The translations under genes were made by a program, and so were the position numbers. The notes below the pieces were generated by a model. That model was given only the letters and a program-made list of their open reading frames with translations, was not told where the DNA came from and did no database searches. DNA of 64,000 nt from Plasmodium malariae (lineage: Eukaryota > Apicomplexa > Aconoidasida > Haemosporida > Plasmodiidae). Positions 39,933 through 53,800 of the stretch are shown piece after piece. The stretch is from NCBI RefSeq assembly GCF_900090045.1, contig NC_041781.1, positions 1,968,001 to 2,032,000 on the forward strand, read 5' to 3'. Positions within the stretch are counted from its first letter, which is position 1, and each line of letters opens with the position of its first letter.

Positions 39933-42900
39933 TGTATATAGGTATACGTGAATTAAGAAACAATAATTAAATTAGTATCATTTTAATATTTATATAAATG
40001 AAAAAATATATATAATATGTTAATATGTAGTATTTTCCTTTTTTTCATATATAGATTTTATAAACAAAAATTACTTAGGAAAAATTTCCTCTTTACTTTT
40101 TGTTAACATTACAATAAGTAGAATAGTTAGTAAAATATAAGATAAACGCTTTTAATTGATAAAATAATAATTGTAAAAACAGGGTTATCTTATTGTAAAT
40201 AAAAAAAAATATAGAGAAAAATTCGCTTTCCTATTTTTTTATTCATATCAGACTTATATAATTGTAATGATATATTATACAAAAAAATAAATTAATTTTA
40301 GTATATTCTCAAATAAATTTCCTATTATAATTGAATATTTTTTCAGAAATCCTTTTTTGCCTTTTAAAATATTATAAATAGATAAATATTAACTATTTAT
40401 AAGATATAGTATTTTCTCATTTATTTTATTATTATTTTTTTTATTGTTAAGTTAATACCTTTCATATTATTTAAATTAATATTTGTAAGAGGTTTTAATA
40501 ATATATATATTAGTCAATAAACTGAACTTCATGAATATTAGTAAAATTTAAATTTAACTAAATAAAAGAAGACATTTATCTAAAAAGAAGTATAGTATAT
40601 GAAAATAGGCATTTATTTGTTAAATGAAAAATATACATCCTCAAAAAATTTATTTTAATTATAAATATAATATTCTATGAATGCAATATATCGTATAATT
40701 TTAAAATAATCTGCTAACTCTCTTCATTGTATTATATACAGAAGTTAAAGTTTTACTTTCTTCTTTAGAACCATCATAATGGGATAATATATATATTTAT
40801 ATTCGATATATAAATGTATGCAGAAGTAGTAAATATGTTTATACTATAGAATAATGATTATTATATATTAAAAATAAAAAGCAAAATAATATAATATTTA
40901 TCTTAATTGCTTTAGTAAAATTTATTATTGAAAACATTTGTACATGTAGCATAACAAAAATATAGATTAATATGTCAATCAATATTTATCATAATAATCT
41001 ATAGAGAATACAACTTATTAGTAATGTTGTTTATGGTATGTGTTTATATTTCAATATATAATAAAACATTTGCGAAGGTTAATATCATAATATTTTTCAA
41101 TTATGTATGTGTCACTTCTATTTTATTTATGATATTATATTTCATATGAGTTCTAGCATATTATAACATTTAATTCAATGTATTTAGAAAATAATATTAA
41201 ATTATTATTATTATTTTTTTTTTATATATATTTTATTGTTCTCAATTATCTTACGATTATATACGTTTAGTATGATATATAAATTATAAGTTATATCTTA
41301 ATTGAATTAATCTATTTAACATATAATCAAATATATTTAAAAAAAAACTAAAAAATGAAATAAAAGAAAAATATTTTTTTGTTATTATTTCATATATGTA
41401 ATGATTTGTCTTTTTCTTCATAAGCTATGTAGAATTTTAAATAGTACAGTAAGTTTTATAATTGTTAAAATAAATATTAGTTAACATTATTTTGTAGTGG
41501 ATATTCTTTTGCTCTTATATTATTTTTTTTATTTATAATTTTAAAATTTGTTTTTTTAATTTTTACATCAGCGTTTAACTTAATAAAGTATAATATTTAT
41601 CAAGGCGCCTTATATATTTCAAAACATTACGGTTTTGTTATTCGACTTTTATATTAAATCATAACTATGTTCGTAAGTCCATGTATGTTAATATTTTTTT
41701 ATAATATTTAATATATTTTTAATGTACTTGCAATATGTTTATATGATTATAGTTAAATTAAATAACTTATTAAGTTAACATATCAAATATAAGAAATATA
41801 AGAAAACATACGTATTAATATTCTTGTAATTTATATACAATATTAATGAAATATATAAGTGATATATATATTACATTATAAAACATAAAAGTATTTTTTG
41901 AAAGGAGACTTATATATATTAAAATAATGTACTTTAAAACTATATATTCATTATTTGTAATATAAAATAAGAATATTTAAGTTCATTTAAATTTATTAAA
42001 TATTTTTTGAAATAGGGATAATGTTAATATTATTAATAAGTAAAAACAATGGTTTTCTTAACAACATATTATTGATATACTATAATATATATGTTTTATG
42101 TAATATGAGGATATTATATTACAAATAAGTATTTATATTTCGGTTAGGATTGTGTTATTTGAACGTCACGCATATAATTCATTCAGAAACATATTTTTCT
42201 TATTTTTTTTATTAATATTATTACTGCATTAATTATAATGTTTAAAAAATAAGCAGAATTCTGTTATTATAGCTTTTACTCAATACAAACTAGTAAAAAA
42301 AAATTTATAATTTACATATTTTTTATGAAATATGATAAAAGTAAAAAATTATTATGTATCAAAATGGATTAAATATTTTAACAAATAGATCTACTATTGG
42401 TTTATGTTATAAATAAATAAATATATATATAATTTATACAATAATAAAAAAAAATATAAGAAGAAAAAATATTATTAACTATATATTAAAGAAAAGTATT
42501 ATTCTGTAATTACAAAAAAGAGAAAAAGAAGAATTATTGAAAGTCAAAATTTATAAACACATTTCAAAACTCAAAAAGGTAGTGTCTAAATTTTTTTATT
42601 AATATAATAAAAATAGATATCTAATTGAAAGGGAAAAAATAAAAATATATGATATTTTTTGAAATTAATATGAAATAATTTTATTCTGTTTCATTTGTAC
42701 TTCATTTTAAAAAAGTGTTGAAACTTATCAATTTAGTGCTGCTTAAATCATACACTTTTTTATAATTATATTTTATATCTTTGATATTATAAAAATATTT
42801 ATAAATTATAATGTATAAAAAAAAAGAACAATAAAAGCATAAGAATCATTTTTAATTATTGGTTTATATCTTTTTTTAAAAGTGAATAATAAGGTTAATA

Positions 42901-43920
42901 TAAAAAATTATGTATCCTGAATAATTTCATTACTATCACATTTTTGTCATTTTAATAATTTCATTGATATTTAAAATTTATTTTAATAAAACTTATATAA
43001 ACAAAAAAATAAATACTTTAATAATATTAACTAACATAAATATGTATGAACATTTTTTATTAATGTCACAATATTGTTGAGAAAAAAAATTAAATTCTTT
43101 ATTAAGAGAATGAATTTTTATATATGATTTTTTCATTTTGCGTATATATAAATAACTCAAGAAAAAAATTATTATATATATAACAGTTAAAGTATTATAA
43201 ATTTATAATATATAAGAACTATTAATATGTGAACATTTATTAGGGCATAGAGATTAACAGTTTTTTATAGAATATATAGTTTACTTTTGTATAAGATAAA
43301 TTATATGTGGAATATAATTACCTTTTCATATATTTTAGAATCTTTTTTTTTCAATGAACAAATTTACTATATCAGTTAAAGTATTAATTGCCAAATAATG
43401 CGAATACTTGTAGATTACATAATAATTATCTTTTAAAAAGTGAAAAATATTGTACAGTAATTTTTAATGGAATAAAATATAATTATATAAATTTATGTGA
43501 CAATATTATATTAATTCAAAAATAGTATTAAAATTTATTTATTTTGCTCTTTTTTATTATTCAAAATATTAGTTTTTTATATGTTTAATATTTTGGAAAA
43601 TGTTAATATTAATTTTTTTTTTTTTTTTTTTTGATATATATAATATCATCTTACAAATTTTATTGAATAGAGTATTAACATAATATTCTAATGGATATTT
43701 TTTTAGAAAGAAAAAATTGCATATGTAATAGTAATATATTTTAAGTATCGATGTTTCAAACTTCATATTTCATTCTTACCTTTTTATTCTTTATTACTTG
43801 CTACTTTATATTCCTCTTCTCTATTTCTTACATGCATTAAAAAATTCAAATAAACATTTTTTTTAGCTGCACCTTATCATGAATATAATCAAACTATATT
43901 TTGGTTGTATTACTATCAAT
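39933..43920. other. A+T-rich intergenic DNA
   Basis: About 4 kb between the minus-strand pir and the STP1 pseudogene. No gene, RNA or fam flank element recognised. It holds the promoter of the minus-strand pir and the 3' flank of STP1. Confidence 0.5.
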
Positions 43921-45789
43921 TTATGAAATGTGTTTTTCTGCTATATCAATGGATTTTTCGACTGTCCCATTATTAACTATAGAACTTGCATATAAGTCAT
44001 CTTCTACTATCCTATCTTTCATCTCATTTTCGAAACTGTCATTCCCTATATGAGTATGGAATTCATTATTTCTTTTATTTTCTATATCACTATTGATATA
44101 TTCAATTGTATTTTCTGTAATTTCTTGTTTGTTACCTGAATATTTTTTTGTCTTCCATTCATTTATGGATATATCCAAAAATGATTCCCTATTATCAAAA
44201 TTCACCTCTTTTTTATATTCTTCTAATATTGTCATAAGTACTAGAATACAGAGTTTTGTTAATAATTTTTTTTTTATATATTTACATAATTTTTCATAAT
44301 TTTCTTTGTGCTGCAATTCTTCTCTATTTATTAGTGTTACGTAATTTTTTGTATCTTCCTTTATGCATTCATTTGACATAATGTTCAAATCCATATCCAA
44401 TTCCTTAATCCATTCCTGTTCCAAATATTGTTCTATAATAATACTCTTTTTCGATATCCAGTGTTTCCATAGATCTTTTTCTATTTCTATGAATGGAACT
44501 TTGTGATTTTCAATAGGAGCTTTTATTTTTAATTCTTCCATTTCTTGAATATAAGCTATTTCTTTTTTCCATCCATTTCTCAAATTATTATACCAGTCTT
44601 CTTTTTTCAATTTTTCAGAAAGATATCAATGTCTTTCTACCCATTTATTCGATAGAATATTTTGTTTTTCAGTATCATTGCTACTTTTAATATTTTCTGT
44701 TATTAGATCATTATATGTTAAATTAGGATATGTTCTATAATCCTTTTTTGTGAACTCATCTAGACAAATTTTTAAAAATGCTTCTTTGTTGTTTTCCCAA
44801 TCTTCATTTCTGCATTCTTCAAGTACTTCCATATGTACTTCTATTATGGTTTTGGATCTGTCTTTTTTTCGTTTTGATAAGTATACATTTTTTGTAAGTT
44901 CATTTATTTTAATTTTTTTTATGATTTATTCATCATTATATATAGTGTTTTCTAAATGATTATCTGTAAAACGTTTACTTTTATTGTTAGAAAATGAAGG
45001 TACTAGTAATTTCAGAAATTTCACCTGCCTTCTTATTATTTTCTTTTTTTGTTTGAACAATTTTATTAAAGAGTACTATAATATAAAAAATAGATATTTA
45101 TAAAGTAAATTATAACAGTAAACAAATCATTACCATATTTCTAATTGTTATGTTCTATTTTACTTTAGTAATAAGGGAAAATACAATAACACATAGGAAG
45201 CTTATTAGAATAGGAGAAATATATGAATTAATTGTATGGTCTTTTGAATCTGTAATTGTATTTTAAATGTATATGTTATATATAGCAGTTATTTAAAAAA
45301 TAGAAGAATAAGTAGCATTAATGGTACATATAGTTTTAATTGGCTCATTATAATTTGAAAAACCTGAGGCAGAGGCTGATACTTCAGGAGACAACTGAGG
45401 AGATTCAGGGGAATGATGTGATAGTGACCCTTGAGGTTCTGGTCTTGCGGTGCATTAAGATCTGGTGGCAATGTACCCTTAGATTGAAGTTGCAGTGGCG
45501 TTTCTAAAAATACATTTTGTTCAGTTAGAATATTTTGAATTTCTTCAGTGTTACTTTGCGTACCTGAAGATTCCTTTGACGGAAATTCTTGAGGTTCAGA
45601 TTCTGATGCTTGCTTAACAACTTGATCAATATTAGTACCGCTTAAAATGTTAGAAAATTTTTTTCTATCCGTTTTATTATATATATACGAAACCGTAATT
45701 TTTTTAGAGATAATAAATAGAATTCGGTATTTATCCTGATTCTTATTATGCCCACAAAAATTTACATTCTTTTTACAAAAGATGCACAT
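43921..45789 (-). pseudogene. STP1 pseudogene (3' part of gene)
   Basis: Last exon 45075-43921 and the end of the preceding exon (45789-45164), joined by an 88 bp intron (45163-45076). The last exon is the conserved tryptophan-rich STP1 cytoplasmic domain: SKRKKDRSKTIIEVHMEVLE, then EDWENNKEAFLKICLDEF, the LWKHWISKK and LEQEWIKELDMDL motifs, KLLTKLCILVLMTILEEYKK, and an acidic tail. Two in-frame stops interrupt it, TAA at 44928-44926 and TGA at 44628-44626. The earlier exon has the Ser/Pro/Gln-rich stalk (SESEPQEFPSKESSGT), shifts frame near 45435, meets a TAA, then encodes a membrane segment SPILISFLCVIVFSLITK at the donor. The N-terminal extracellular part was not found upstream of 45789. 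STP1 proteins are related to SURFIN-type surface antigens. Confidence 0.85.
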
Positions 45790-47780
45790 AACTATATAAT
45801 ATATAGTGAAAAAAATAAAATAAGAATAAAAAATTTATTTATAAAGGTAAGCTTATATTTACTATTGCACAACCTCAAATAATAATGGGAGTTTAAGTAT
45901 AGTATAATAATAAAAATGAAATAGAAAAAATAAAAAGGATCATTTAACAAAATAAAACTTCTATTTAATGAATTTTCAGTGAACAAAATTTTTTACAGGT
46001 ACAATATATACTACTAAGTTATTTTTATTATTATTCATATAATTATTTCCATAATTTAACTAGGAAAAAATCATTCATTTTTAAAAAGAAAAAAAGAATT
46101 TTACGAGCTATCGTTTTTACGAATATTTATATGTGTAACCATAGTGTACAGTTATATATAATTATAGATTAAGAATTATGAAAGACCTAAAAAAAATTGC
46201 ATTAGGAAAATGTAATGAAAGAACTTATTTAATACTGTTAGAAGTAATGTATAAAATGTAATCGTATATATTAAGAGAGAAATCATTTAGTTACATAAAA
46301 ATAAAATGGAATTCATATTTACATTAACAAGTATTAACATTAAGTATAACAAATTATATTAATGTGAAGTACTAAAATTTTCTTTACGTACTGTAAAATA
46401 TACATGCAGAATAGAATTATAAATACTAAAATTAATAAAAAAGGATATATTAATTAAAATAAATAATAATATATTTAATTTAATACATGTGATAATTGTA
46501 GCTAATAGTGGTTTGCTTTCTTCTTATACTAATATATATGATAGAGTTTTATTTGTTAATTTATTATAATAACTCCATAAAATTAATATTGTAAAATAGT
46601 GGTGACAAACCCCTTATAATAAGAGTTAGTAATAAGTTAGTAATGTTCACTATAATTATAATATAGTCAAATAAATTATTAGTTTTATGTATAATTCTGA
46701 AAAATATCAATTATACTAAATTTATTTTAATTATATTTTATTTAAATATTTTTATCCTTAATTTTATAAAAATTTTAAATAAGATAGTGCACTACATTCT
46801 CAATAATTATGTAATTATAATAATAATTTAAATAAATTAATTTTAGGAGTATATCATTTTTATTAAATTAAAAATTATTAAGGTTTCTTTTTTTTAGGAT
46901 TTAGTTTATCTCTATAAAAATATTAAGAATTAACTTTTAATGGACCTAATAAGTTGTTGCTATATATATTAATGTTATTAATTAAAGTTTCATAAAATGT
47001 ATTTTAAGAACTTTGAAGATTATAAAAGCATAATATTTATAAGTATAAAGTAGAGAGATATAAAAGATAAATATATATATCAAGGAAATAGTTCTATATA
47101 TTAAATGTAAAATAGATATTTTTAAATTATTTTTTTACACATAATCATTCCAAAATTTAATATTACATATTATGTAAATATTTCATTAAATATATTTAAA
47201 GACAAATATAGCATGAATTTATATATTATTAATAATTTCTTAATTTTAATATTTTCAACGAAATTATAAGTAATTGAACAGACAAAGTATTTTGTCAGAT
47301 TAATTATAAATATATAATTACATATTTCAGAGAAGAATTTCTTATAATAATATATGTAAAAAAATTATTTAGTCATTAATACATACCCAAAAATTCTTAT
47401 AAAAAAAATTATATAAATGTATATATGAAATAATTTCTGAGTATGTATATTAAAATAAACGTTATCCTACTTGCTATATGTAATTAAGTCGTGTAACATT
47501 TAAGTAAGTTAGAAAATTTTAAAATATCGTTATTTTTATTTATTCTTTTGTTGTATATATCTTATAAATACTATATCATATTTATAAATGTTACTTTTAC
47601 ATGAAAATAATTATATTATTGTATTTTATATCTCAAAAAAAAATTGAAAAAAAAATATAAGAATATAATTACTATATACTTTTTTAAATATTTAATATAA
47701 CATAAAAAAAATACTAATTTCTAATATGATATATATATAAAAAATTATTTTAAAAAAATGTTTTTTCTTTTATTTGTAAT
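45790..47780. other. A+T-rich intergenic DNA
   Basis: No gene recognised. The missing 5' exons of the STP1 relic would be expected here on the minus strand but no trace was found. A 64-codon hydrophobic minus-strand frame at 45792-45986 is adjacent to the relic but does not resemble STP1. Confidence 0.45.
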
Positions 47781-49046
47781 ATGCCAGGAATTAACCCATC
47801 TTTAAAAATGACATCTATGCTAGAGGTTTATATATTTTTTAATAATACATTATATTTAATATTCATTGAATAATATTTGTTTTTTTAAATAAATATATTA
47901 ATAAAATTATTCTGAGTAATAATATTTTCCCATTATTTGTAATTTTTTTTTTTTATTTTAATGCTAAGAAAAGTATTTTAGATATATTATCATCGAGTAA
48001 CTATAGAGGTTTTGAATCATCAGGGGAGAATCATTGTTACAGTGAAGAAAATAAAATTAAACTAATAAAATCTCAATTAAATAGTTACAATGATATTAAG
48101 AGTGTTGAAGATAAGATTCTACATGCTTTATGTTTCATATCTTTTTCTAATAATGATAATAAGTGTAATGAACAATGTCATAGTTTGTACTACTGGATAG
48201 GTAATAAATTATTTAATACATTATCAAATGAAGGTTCGTTTTCAGGTATTATTAAAATATTTGATACTTGTTCAAAAAAAATTGCTGGAAGGGATAAGTG
48301 CAAGTGTGATTTTTTTGGAAGTATTAGTAAGGAGGAGTTTAATAAAATGAAGATTGTGTATGAATATTGTAAATATCACGATACTATTGAGGGAACTCTT
48401 AATTTTCATAGTAATTTGTGTGATAGTGCATCTAAAGAATACCTTGATAAAGCTACCAATGCGTACAATGAACTGTATGAAATCTGTAATTCATCCAGTT
48501 CTAAGGATTACTGTACAGTACTTATGAAACATGTTCCTGAATGTTTTAGCAAAAAGCTAACTACTTTAAAGTATGAAATAAAAGAATATCATTCAGAATC
48601 TAGCGATTTGAAAAGAATAGATGATCATTTTCCTGGTGGAACGACACCTACAACTGGTCAATCTACTTATAGTATATCTCAAATTTTAATGTTGGTTGCT
48701 TTTCCTCTTGCAGGAATTTTATTTATTAGCTTTATTTTATATAAGGTAAATAGAAATAAAGAATATAAATATAAGTATTCTAATTTACTAATATATATTT
48801 ATCTTTAATAAAGAAAAAAATAATAAATATTTATTTAATAATTCTAACATAAACTTCTTGTACGCATCGTTTGTAAAATAGTTTACTCCGATTGTATCCT
48901 GGATAAATACAAAATTAATAGGGAAAAAATTAATTAGACGTAGTCTAGATGATAGTCATAAACAGGAATTAACAGAATACATATCTACACGTGCATTATC
49001 AAATTTAAGGAGAAGAAAAGTAAATATAGCCTATCACCCTGCGTGA
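47781..49046 (+). CDS. PIR protein (intact, three exons)
   Basis: Exons 47781-47825, 47969-48745 and 48882-49046, with GT-AG introns of 143 and 136 bp in phase 0, giving about 328 residues, the usual pir size. Exon 1 is MPGINPSLKMTSMLE. Exon 2 begins KSILDILSSSNYRGFESS and has many paired cysteines (ENHCYSE, LHALCFISF, DNKCNEQCHSLYYW, DTCSKK, DKCKCDFF, VYEYCKYH, SNLCDSA, YEICNSS, KDYCTVLMKHVPEC), the helical core. The stalk GGTTPTTGQSTYS is followed by a membrane segment near residues 252-274 ending FISFILYK. Exon 3 opens FTPIVSWINTKLIGKK and ends VNIAYHPA, a cytoplasmic tail. No lesion found. Expected to be a variant protein at the infected-cell or merozoite surface; exact role unknown for the family in this species. 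Confidence 0.92.
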
Positions 49047-52000
49047 AATTAATTTACTAAAGACAAAGGCTACATTAAATGAGTCATTACTACGAATATT
49101 AATTTTATAAAAATTGTTTTTACGTAGATATTTCTATTAAAAAAAAAAATATATATAATATAAAGAATTTAAAACATTTAAAAATAGTAATGAAAATAGT
49201 ACTTTACTGTATATTATTTGAATGTACTGCAGAACATAACTGGTTGATAAATTATCTCTATAAAGAAGAATATTAATTGAAATATATATAAAATTTTAAA
49301 TAAGAAAATAATTGGAGGACGCTAAATTAAAAATTTTTATGCTTATTGCATCCTAATTTACCAATATCCCATTATACAATTAAGAAAGAAATAAAAGATT
49401 TTCAGTTAATGCGTTTATTAAAGATAAATATTTTCTTATATATAATAGTTTTATAAAAGTCATTATTTAAAGTAGTAAAATGAATAATATGACGAATATA
49501 TTGAATAGGTTAGTAAGGTGTTAATTATTATTATAACATAAGAAAAGCCCATACTATAAAAGAGATCGTATATAATATACCAAAAGTAAAATATAAAATA
49601 TACAAAAAAGTAATTATATATATCGTAAATTATACAATATAAAATATAAAGTTTAATTTTAGAAGTATTTTATAAAGATAAATTAGAGTATATAAAAAAA
49701 ATTTTTATACATATATGAAAAATTAAGTGCTTCATTTGCACTAAGCGACCATAAAAAAAGCTTGGATATCAAAAATATTAAATTTATATTAATTTTTATT
49801 ATGTATATTTTTATTAATAAATTTTATATATAGAATATATTCTCTTTATTTTCATACTGTAAAAACTTTTTATGTAGAAATAAAACAATGAACACAAAAA
49901 TATTTTATTGGTCATCGTAGACGAATAAAATTGGGATATTTTTATTGATAAAAAAGTTTATTCTTATTATCATGTTAGATAATTAACTAATGCACATAAT
50001 TTGCTAAAATTTATCAAGATATTTTGCTTATATGAAATATAAAGATGATCTGTTAAAAATTAAGATAGCTCACATTAAATCAAAACGTTTAAGGCTGTTG
50101 TGTTGTAAATATACCTTTATATCATACATATATGTATTTATATTTTCTACTAAAAATATATAATGTATGGTTAAAATATAAATATACATTAGTAATATAT
50201 ATACTATATAACTAAAGGATGTATTTATAAATATTATGTTTAAATATTAAAAACCTAGTTATAAGATTTTCAAGAATGAAATATATGTTAGCTTACATAA
50301 TAGAGTAGAATCTCTTGTACAGATTAATGAAACTATTTTTCTATATATTTGAGTGCGTAAAATAACAATAGTGCTATTATTTTTGAATATAATACCTTAT
50401 TATTAAAGTTTAAAATATACATGATCATAGCAAATATATAAAATAGCATTAGTATATTAACAATGTATAAGTAATAAAAAATGACAAATATATCAAGAAA
50501 AATGATTTAATCAAAAAGTTTATAATATGAATAACTATAAAAAAAATTAAGTTAAATATAAATTTGTATAATAAAACTATATTACTATAATTATAAAACA
50601 AACAAAATATATAAATTGTTGTAAAATATTAAATAGATATATTATAGAACTAAAACTTTTTTTTTTTAAATATTTTTTTTAGGAAAATTATTATAAATGT
50701 ACTATTATATTATTAAAATAATATATTTAATAGGTTACATTTTTATAATTATTCCCAGTTACTTAGCGTAAGTAAGGGCGATGTATAAAAATATTCGTAT
50801 ATGCATATAACTTGTTGTGAAGATATATTTCGTAAAATATAACATTGATTTCAGCTATTTTAGTTTAAGGCGTGTTATAATTTTACAACTAATTTTAAGA
50901 GTTATATATTTGCTTATGAATAAGCGATAAATAATTTATTCTAAACTCTATAACACTTTAATAAAAAGTATCTATATATAAAAAAATTTTCTGTGTATTA
51001 TTGTTTAATATTTAATATTTTATATATTAAAATTTCTTTCTTCTTGACAATAGTATGTTATATTGTACGTTATTCGATTTGAGTAATGTTTTAGTGGTAT
51101 TTTTCTTAATGTTACATCAAGTGCTAAAATTGTTATTTTAATAATTTTACTTTAATATATATAAACTTTTTTGTTAGTATTAAAAGTTATAATAATTCAC
51201 GTAATTATATTTTATTCTTTATTATATATGTATATTTCTAAAGACAGTTTTATTTAGTGTATCAAAATACTGATAAGAAATTTTATGATATATTTGTATA
51301 ACTTTAATTTTTAGTAATAATATATGTAGAAGGTTATTAATTCTAAGTAATTAAATATGTCAGAAATAAATTAAATGATACCTATATTTATTATATTATT
51401 AAAGAAGTTATGTAGTTGTTGATTTAATTTAATTTTATAAATATTAATTTAATATATACCATAAAATAAATTCATAACGAATGCGATATATATTTATATT
51501 AAAGAAAGAATTAAGCAAATACATTACTAAAACTAAATTATGCACGTATTAACGTATATTATGTAATAATTATTATTTTTTTTTTATTATAGTTCTTTTA
51601 AGTATATATATTTAGTCAAAAAAAAAAAATTAAGAATTTAGAAGCATTTCATTTAAATGTATTGATATAAGTTAAAAATAATCAAGAAAAGTTGTTATGA
51701 AAAATTTTTTAGCAAAAATAAAAAATTAGTCTTTATTTTCCACTAAACTATACATTTTTTAATGGATTATGTAGTATAAAATTAATTATACCTATTTAAT
51801 TATATTATAGCGTATAAAGTACTATATGTGCTTCAGATGAAACAAAATTATGCGTTATAATTGACGTAATATATAATGTTTTTTTTTATATATTATTAAA
51901 ACAATTTTTTTATTTATATGAATAATATTTTTAAGAATAATCAAATTTTCTTTTAAAATATAATGTTAATAAAATTAGGGTTATTAATATTGTAAAATCC

Positions 52001-52050
52001 GTAAAATTAGTAATTATTTTTGCAACATGTAGGGAAATGTAATATATATA
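49047..52050. other. A+T-rich intergenic DNA
   Basis: Three kilobases with no recognised gene. The last few hundred bases before 52051 resemble the 5' flanks of other fam genes. Confidence 0.5.
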
Positions 52051-52080
52051 TTATATACCTTCTATGTATTCTATATAAGC
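52051..52080 (+). promoter_or_regulatory. Conserved fam upstream element
   Basis: TTATATACCTTCTATGTATT then CTATATAAGC, starting 423 bp before the start codon at 52474. Lacks the TCTCT core but keeps spacing and the flanking CTATATAA. Confidence 0.4.
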
Positions 52081-52473
52081 TCAATATTTCTAAATATTTA
52101 AAAAACATTTTTTTTCATTTTTATATTATTATGAAAAAGTTTAATAAAAAAAATTATTTTATCAGTGCATTACTTTAATTAATAAAATTATATATTTTGA
52201 ATATTTATGAATATATTATATTTTTTTTTTAAATGAAATTTGCTTTTTTTTTGAAAATATTAAGTTAAAAATATTGTAATATACATATAAAGTTTTAAAT
52301 TTTTTTGTAGATGTAAAGCTCCACTTAGTTTTTTGCATTATATTAAGTGTTTAAGAAGCAATAATAAAAATAAATATTTTAAACAAATTTAGTATTTTTG
52401 TTAATTTGAATTATATTATAATAATATTATTTTATTTCTATCTGAACATATCACAATATTAATGGTCTATAAC

Positions 52474-53370
52474 ATGGAGCAAATAATTAAACTAAAATTA
52501 TGCATTAAATTTTCTGCGTTTATAATTTTAGCTTCGATATATCATTTTAGCAGTGATGTACTATGATTATTCCATTTAAAGACAATTTTATTATTTATAT
52601 TCTTAGTTTTATATATTAATTAATGATGTTTTTTATCATTACATTCTGTATTCTAATATGAGGTAAGTATTTACACTTCTCTTTTTTTTTAGATAATGCT
52701 TAACAAATCTTTGAATGTGAAATGGAATCTCGATAGTATATCAGAAGCAATACATTATCGACTACTAGCCAAATATAAAAAGGATCAGGATTCAAACACA
52801 GTAGGTTTAACAGAAGATATATCAAATAGTATGAAATGCAAGAAAATAAATATATATAATAATGAAAAATTGACCAAAGGTAAAAACAAACAGTCAAACG
52901 GAAATTTACTAAATAAGCAGCAATACTACACGGAAATTATAGATTATAATAATGGAATGTTTGATGGAAAACATTTTCATTTTCAAAAAAAATGGATAAA
53001 AAAAAAAGATTTTGATGATTTTGTTGAAAAAAAGAGGAGAATTTGTGATATAGATTTAAAGAAAATAAAATTTAGGAATTACGGTTTTGGTTTTACTCTA
53101 TTTTTTATTTTTTTATTCCTGGGAATAGGAATACCAATATCACCAGGATTAACATTTTTGAAAGTTGAATGGGAAACAATTAAAGTGAATCCATTAGGTA
53201 ATTTTTTTTATGATATTACATGTAAGTTGAAAGAATTTTTAAAAATGCATCCTTATGCTATACTTTATAGCATTTTTATCGTTATATTATCTGTTATACT
53301 TATAATAGCAATTTATAAGATTTTAAGAAATAATGAAAAATATGAAAAAATTAAGTTAATGTCTGAGTAA
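52474..53370 (+). CDS. Fam-l-like exported protein (fam-l/fam-m superfamily)
   Basis: Exons 52474-52557 and 52693-53370, intron of 135 bp in phase 0, about 253 residues. Signal exon MEQIIKLKLCIKFSAFIILA, then SIYHFSSD. An in-frame ATG 12 bases upstream (52462) exists; 52474 was chosen because MEQ matches the relatives. The donor is GTACTATG directly after the Asp codon, whereas relatives keep one more codon before GTATxx, so the splice site has moved by one codon. Exon 2 opens IMLNKSLNVKWN, then YRLLAKYKKDQDSN, the subtype block QYYTEIIDYNNGM, FDGKHFHFQKKWIKKKDFD, RRICDI, membrane segments FTLFFIFLFLGIGIPI and IVILSVILIIAIY, and tail KILRNNEKYEKIKLM. The tryptophan normally found in the signal exon is Ser here. 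No stop. Leads the third doublet. Confidence 0.85.
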
Positions 53371-53756
53371 AATGAATAATAGGGTATATATATCTTTATC
53401 TAGAGAAGCTTTTAATATGAAAAACTATGATATTATTAGTTATTTACTTAATAAACATGAATATAATATCAAACGTATTATAAATAGGTGTGTATATCTG
53501 ATTTCTTCGATATAAAAATATAAATAGTTATATTTTTTATGTTCTTGTGTATTTGAATTTTTTAATGTTTTCAAACAGGTATTTTAAATTATTAATTTAA
53601 CTCAATATAAACAATTGTATATTAAAATTCATTTATATAAAAATATGTTTGTTCATTAAAATTAATAAATGATGCCACAATTCATATAATTATTTTGAAT
53701 TGGGATATTTTATATTCGTGCAAAGTAATTCTTCTTATTATTTTTCATCTCATGCT

Positions 53757-53800
53757 ATTCTGAAATTATTATTTGTTCAAGTTTTTATGAAAATACATTG
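53757..53800 (+). other. Conserved fam downstream element
   Basis: ATTCTGAAATTATTATTTGT then TCAAGTTTTTATGAAAAT, 387 bp after the stop codon. Confidence 0.4.

Noticed and set aside
43569..43766. 65-codon minus-strand frame after STP1
   Set aside because: Low-complexity Lys/Ile/Asn/Phe composition with a poly-Lys run from homopolymer DNA; no family trait.
44093..44959. Plus-strand frames over STP1
   Set aside because: Antisense shadows of the STP1 last exon (44093-44299 and 44750-44959).
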